Assembly: GCA_013393415.1 (NCBI GenBank)
Contig: JABXHI010000060.1
Span: 1-64,000, forward strand
DNA length: 64,000 bases
Direction of reading: 5' to 3'
Origin: Micrococcaceae bacterium
Lineage (GTDB): Bacteria; Actinomycetota; Actinomycetes; Actinomycetales; Micrococcaceae
Notes under the pieces: model-generated
The model's input: the letters and a program-made list of their open reading frames with translations, nothing else
The model's database searches: none
What the model was told of the DNA's origin: nothing
Translations under genes and position numbers: made by a program
In this document: in pieces, positions 61,910-64,000 of the stretch
Layout: the number at the start of each line of letters is the position of its first letter
Position numbering within the stretch: the first letter of the stretch is position 1

Positions 61910-62047
61910 CTAGGCGCTCAGGCGTGCGCGACCCTTGCCACGACGTGCTGACAATACTGCACGTCCGGCGCGAGTACGCATACGGGAACGGAAGCCATGC
62001 TTGCGCGCACGGCGGCGGTTATTCGGCTGAAAAGTCCGCTTAGACAC
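61910..62047 (-). CDS. rpmH: 50S ribosomal protein bL34
   Basis: 45 residues from GTG 62047 with GGAGAATAACA upstream; read directly from the minus strand as it is short. [20 protein letters not shown], then [20 protein letters not shown] and ARLSA are the complete bL34. It heads rpmH-rnpA-yidD-yidC-jag-rsmG and is divergent from dnaA. Confidence 0.97.
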   Translation of the reverse strand: MSKRTFQPNNRRRARKHGFRSRMRTRAGRAVLSARRGKGRARLSA

Positions 62048-62465
62048 TGTTATTCTCCACACTCAGTCAAACGCAGAAGCATGCTTGGGGAAGTACGTCT
62101 CATACTGCGGTTGCCCAAAAACTTCGCGATATTCGTTCATTATCTATTCATATTTACCCGGTCGCGGCCATCAAAAGGGCACGCTGCACCCCGGGTAAGA
62201 CTTCCTTAGTCTAAGAAGCACAACCGATTTGGTCAAATTCGACAAGATAATCGACTACCCGAAATGATCCACTGTGTATAAGCTGTGCATAACCATCTCG
62301 TACCTGTGGAGATTAAGGCTATGGTTGGGGAGGCGCAAGTACAAAAACGTTGCGATCTCGAGACAAGAGACAACGAACTGCACCGACGGTGTGACGAGCA
62401 AACAGTGCCGTGATGACGAGGGAACTCATTGTCAGTACGGGCAGCGTGAATTGGGGTTTTAACGG
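62048..62465. other. rpmH-dnaA intergenic region
   Basis: 418 bp without a gene; it should hold both promoters. It has only two one-mismatch DnaA boxes, 62273-62281 (TTATACACA on minus) and 62284-62292 (TTATGCACA on minus), plus a weak one at 62305. This is enough for dnaA autoregulation but thin for an origin; the dnaA-dnaN gap lies outside the window. Confidence 0.7.
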
Positions 62466-63986
62466 ATGAGTGTAAGCGAATCGATCATCAACTCGTGGGA
62501 TCGAGTTGTTGAGAACATGCGCGCATCAGGTGACGTCGGTCCAAGTCAGATGGGATTTTTGGATCTCGCGCACCCGCAAGGACTCATCGCAAATACTCTG
62601 CTGTTAGCGGTCCCCAATGAGATGACTCGCGACATCTTAGAAAACCAGCTTCACGAGTATCTGGCAGATGCACTCACCGAAGTTTTTGGCACCGACATCA
62701 ATTGCGCTTACTCCATCGACACCTCCATGCACGCCACCACGCCATCAATACCTAGTTCTCCACCGCCATCCATACAAGAAGAATCCACTGTGGACAATGT
62801 TGTGGATATCTCAGAAGCATCGCAGTCCCACTCGGAACGATCTCTGTCAGACGAACCGCTCATGGATGACCTTTTTAGCTCACAAACCAACCCTGCAGCT
62901 GCACTCAATGGTGGCGCGCAATTAACAGTCCCGCCAAATTCAGGTGAACGTTCCCGACTCAATGAGCACTATCACTTCGACAATTTCATCACGGGTTCAT
63001 CCAACCGTTTTGCCCATGCAGCAGCGTATGCCGTTTCGGAACAACCGGCGAAATCATACAACCCACTGTTTATTTATGGTGAATCCGGTCTCGGCAAAAC
63101 GCACTTGCTCCATGCCATTGGTCACTATGCTCAAGAACTCTTTCCTGGCCTGCGTGTTCGCTACGTCAACTCCGAAGAGTTCACCAACGATTTCATTAAC
63201 TCGATTCGCCATGACGAGGGTGCATCCTTCAAACAGATCTACCGCAACGTCGACATCCTGCTCATTGACGACATCCAGTTCATGGCCAATAAAGAAGCCA
63301 CCGTTGAAGAGTTCTTCCACACCTTCAACGCCCTCTACAACAACCACAAACAGGTTGTGATCACTTCGGATCTCCCACCGAAACAGCTATCTGGGTTCGA
63401 GGAACGGTTGCGCTCCCGCTTCGAGTGGGGCCTCACCACGGATATCCAGCCACCCGATTTGGAAACTCGGATCGCGATCTTGGCCAAGAAGGCCGATGCT
63501 GAACGTATTACTGTGCCAAAAGATGCGCTGGAATACATTGCGTCACGCATCGATACCAATATTCGCGAACTTGAAGGCGCCCTAACGCGCGTCACCGCTT
63601 ACGCTTCGTTGAATAATGAGCCGATCAACCTCGATCAAGCGCAATACATTTTGAAAGACTTGATCACTGACGACGATGCTCAGGAGATCACCTCGGATCT
63701 CATTATGGACGAGACCGCAAACTATTTTGGCTTTACGATTGCCGATCTGCAGTCCAAGTCCCGTACCCGCACATTGGTGACCGCCCGACAGATTTCCATG
63801 TATCTGCTGCGCGAATTGACTGAAATGTCGCTGCCTCGCATCGGAGCTGAATTCGGCGGACGCGATCACACCACGGTGATGCACGCTGATCGAAAGATCC
63901 GGGATCTGATGAGTGAACGGCACGCGATTTACAACCAAGTCACCGAGCTCACGAACAAAATTAAGCAGCGCGCTCGGAACGTTTAA
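62466..63986 (+). CDS. dnaA: Chromosomal replication initiator DnaA
   Basis: 506 residues from ATG 62466 (only a weak GGGG upstream). Domain I (1-85), an acidic Ser/Pro-rich linker (about 86-165), the AAA+ domain with Walker A GESGLGKT (205-212) and Walker [12 protein letters not shown], and the DNA-binding domain ending [19 protein letters not shown]. It binds TTATCCACA boxes; a dense cluster of these lies at 16.9-17.1 kb rather than next to the gene within this window. Confidence 0.97.
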   Translation: MSVSESIINSWDRVVENMRASGDVGPSQMGFLDLAHPQGLIANTLLLAVPNEMTRDILENQLHEYLADALTEVFGTDINCAYSIDTSMHATTPSIPSSPPPSIQEESTVDNVVDISEASQSHSERSLSDEPLMDDLFSSQTNPAAALNGGAQLTVPPNSGERSRLNEHYHFDNFITGSSNRFAHAAAYAVSEQPAKSYNPLFIYGESGLGKTHLLHAIGHYAQELFPGLRVRYVNSEEFTNDFINSIRHDEGASFKQIYRNVDILLIDDIQFMANKEATVEEFFHTFNALYNNHKQVVITSDLPPKQLSGFEERLRSRFEWGLTTDIQPPDLETRIAILAKKADAERITVPKDALEYIASRIDTNIRELEGALTRVTAYASLNNEPINLDQAQYILKDLITDDDAQEITSDLIMDETANYFGFTIADLQSKSRTRTLVTARQISMYLLRELTEMSLPRIGAEFGGRDHTTVMHADRKIRDLMSERHAIYNQVTELTNKIKQRARNV

Positions 63987-64000
63987 AAGTTTCTTCGGAA

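Noticed and set aside
1-64000. tRNA, rRNA, CRISPR or transposase
   Set aside because: I read all intergenic regions and saw no cloverleaf, rRNA segment, spaced repeat array or transposase-like ORF; a covariance search would settle small RNAs.

Overview
The window looks like the region around the chromosomal origin of a Gram-positive actinobacterium, most likely a Micrococcales/Micrococcaceae-type organism. The evidence is the gene order. The right end carries pcnA-NUDIX-murJ-(pseudokinase)-trxB-trxA-parB-parA-rsmG-jag-yidC-yidD-rnpA-rpmH-dnaA. The centre carries the actinobacterial ino1 / DUF2029 membrane protein / rpsF-ssb-rpsR-rplI...dnaB block. F420 biosynthesis genes, menaquinone chemistry, GTG/TTG starts and probably leaderless genes also fit. 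The genus cannot be told from the sequence alone. I saw no rRNA, tRNA, CRISPR array or insertion sequence.

Layout. 0.3-6.6 kb: a DUF6308 protein, then an etfB-etfA-cytochrome b-acyl-CoA dehydrogenase operon with a divergent TetR regulator. The cytochrome has a long disordered tail with four copies of an RRMxGWxPL motif. 6.6-11.9 kb: a 23-bp tandem repeat in front of an AAA/DUF4143 ATPase, flavohemoglobin with a convergent cysteine-bearing HTH regulator, menG, a PEBP-like protein and CsbD. 12-16.7 kb: an aminotransferase, a DrrAB-type ABC exporter and dnaB. 16.7-17.5 kb: non-coding DNA packed with DnaA boxes, about 45 kb from dnaA. 17.5-22.2 kb: YggS, a MocR regulator, cold-shock protein and the rplI/rpsR/ssb/rpsF operon. 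22.4-27.7 kb: DUF2071, PIN-PhoH, a decayed RHH/nucleotidyltransferase pair, VapBC and an M18 aminopeptidase. 27.8-34.6 kb: DUF2029, ino1, a monooxygenase, a methyltransferase/flavoprotein/HTH-cupin unit and an MHS transporter. 34.6-38.1 kb: DUF1801, an ATP-grasp protein, an unknown protein and BrnTA. 38.3-44.6 kb: an F420 locus (probable F420-0 ABC transporter, cofD, cofC, cofE, npdG). 44.7-54.5 kb: fhs, a VTT membrane protein, pcnA, NUDIX, murJ, a split pseudokinase, trxB and trxA. 54.6-64 kb: the partition and dnaA region.

The strongest unusual signals are: (1) a 2.15-kb non-coding spacer between parB and parA holding ten near-perfect parS sites, with an eleventh inside parA; (2) an oriC-like DnaA-box cluster upstream of dnaB, while the dnaA upstream region has only a few boxes; (3) an ETF operon with a motif-repeat cytochrome b that may serve as the ETF-to-menaquinone conduit; (4) an F420 locus whose CofE lacks the nitroreductase-like domain found in mycobacterial FbiB; (5) a MurJ/pseudokinase module split into two genes with the kinase C-lobe gone and cwlM/sigM missing from their usual place.
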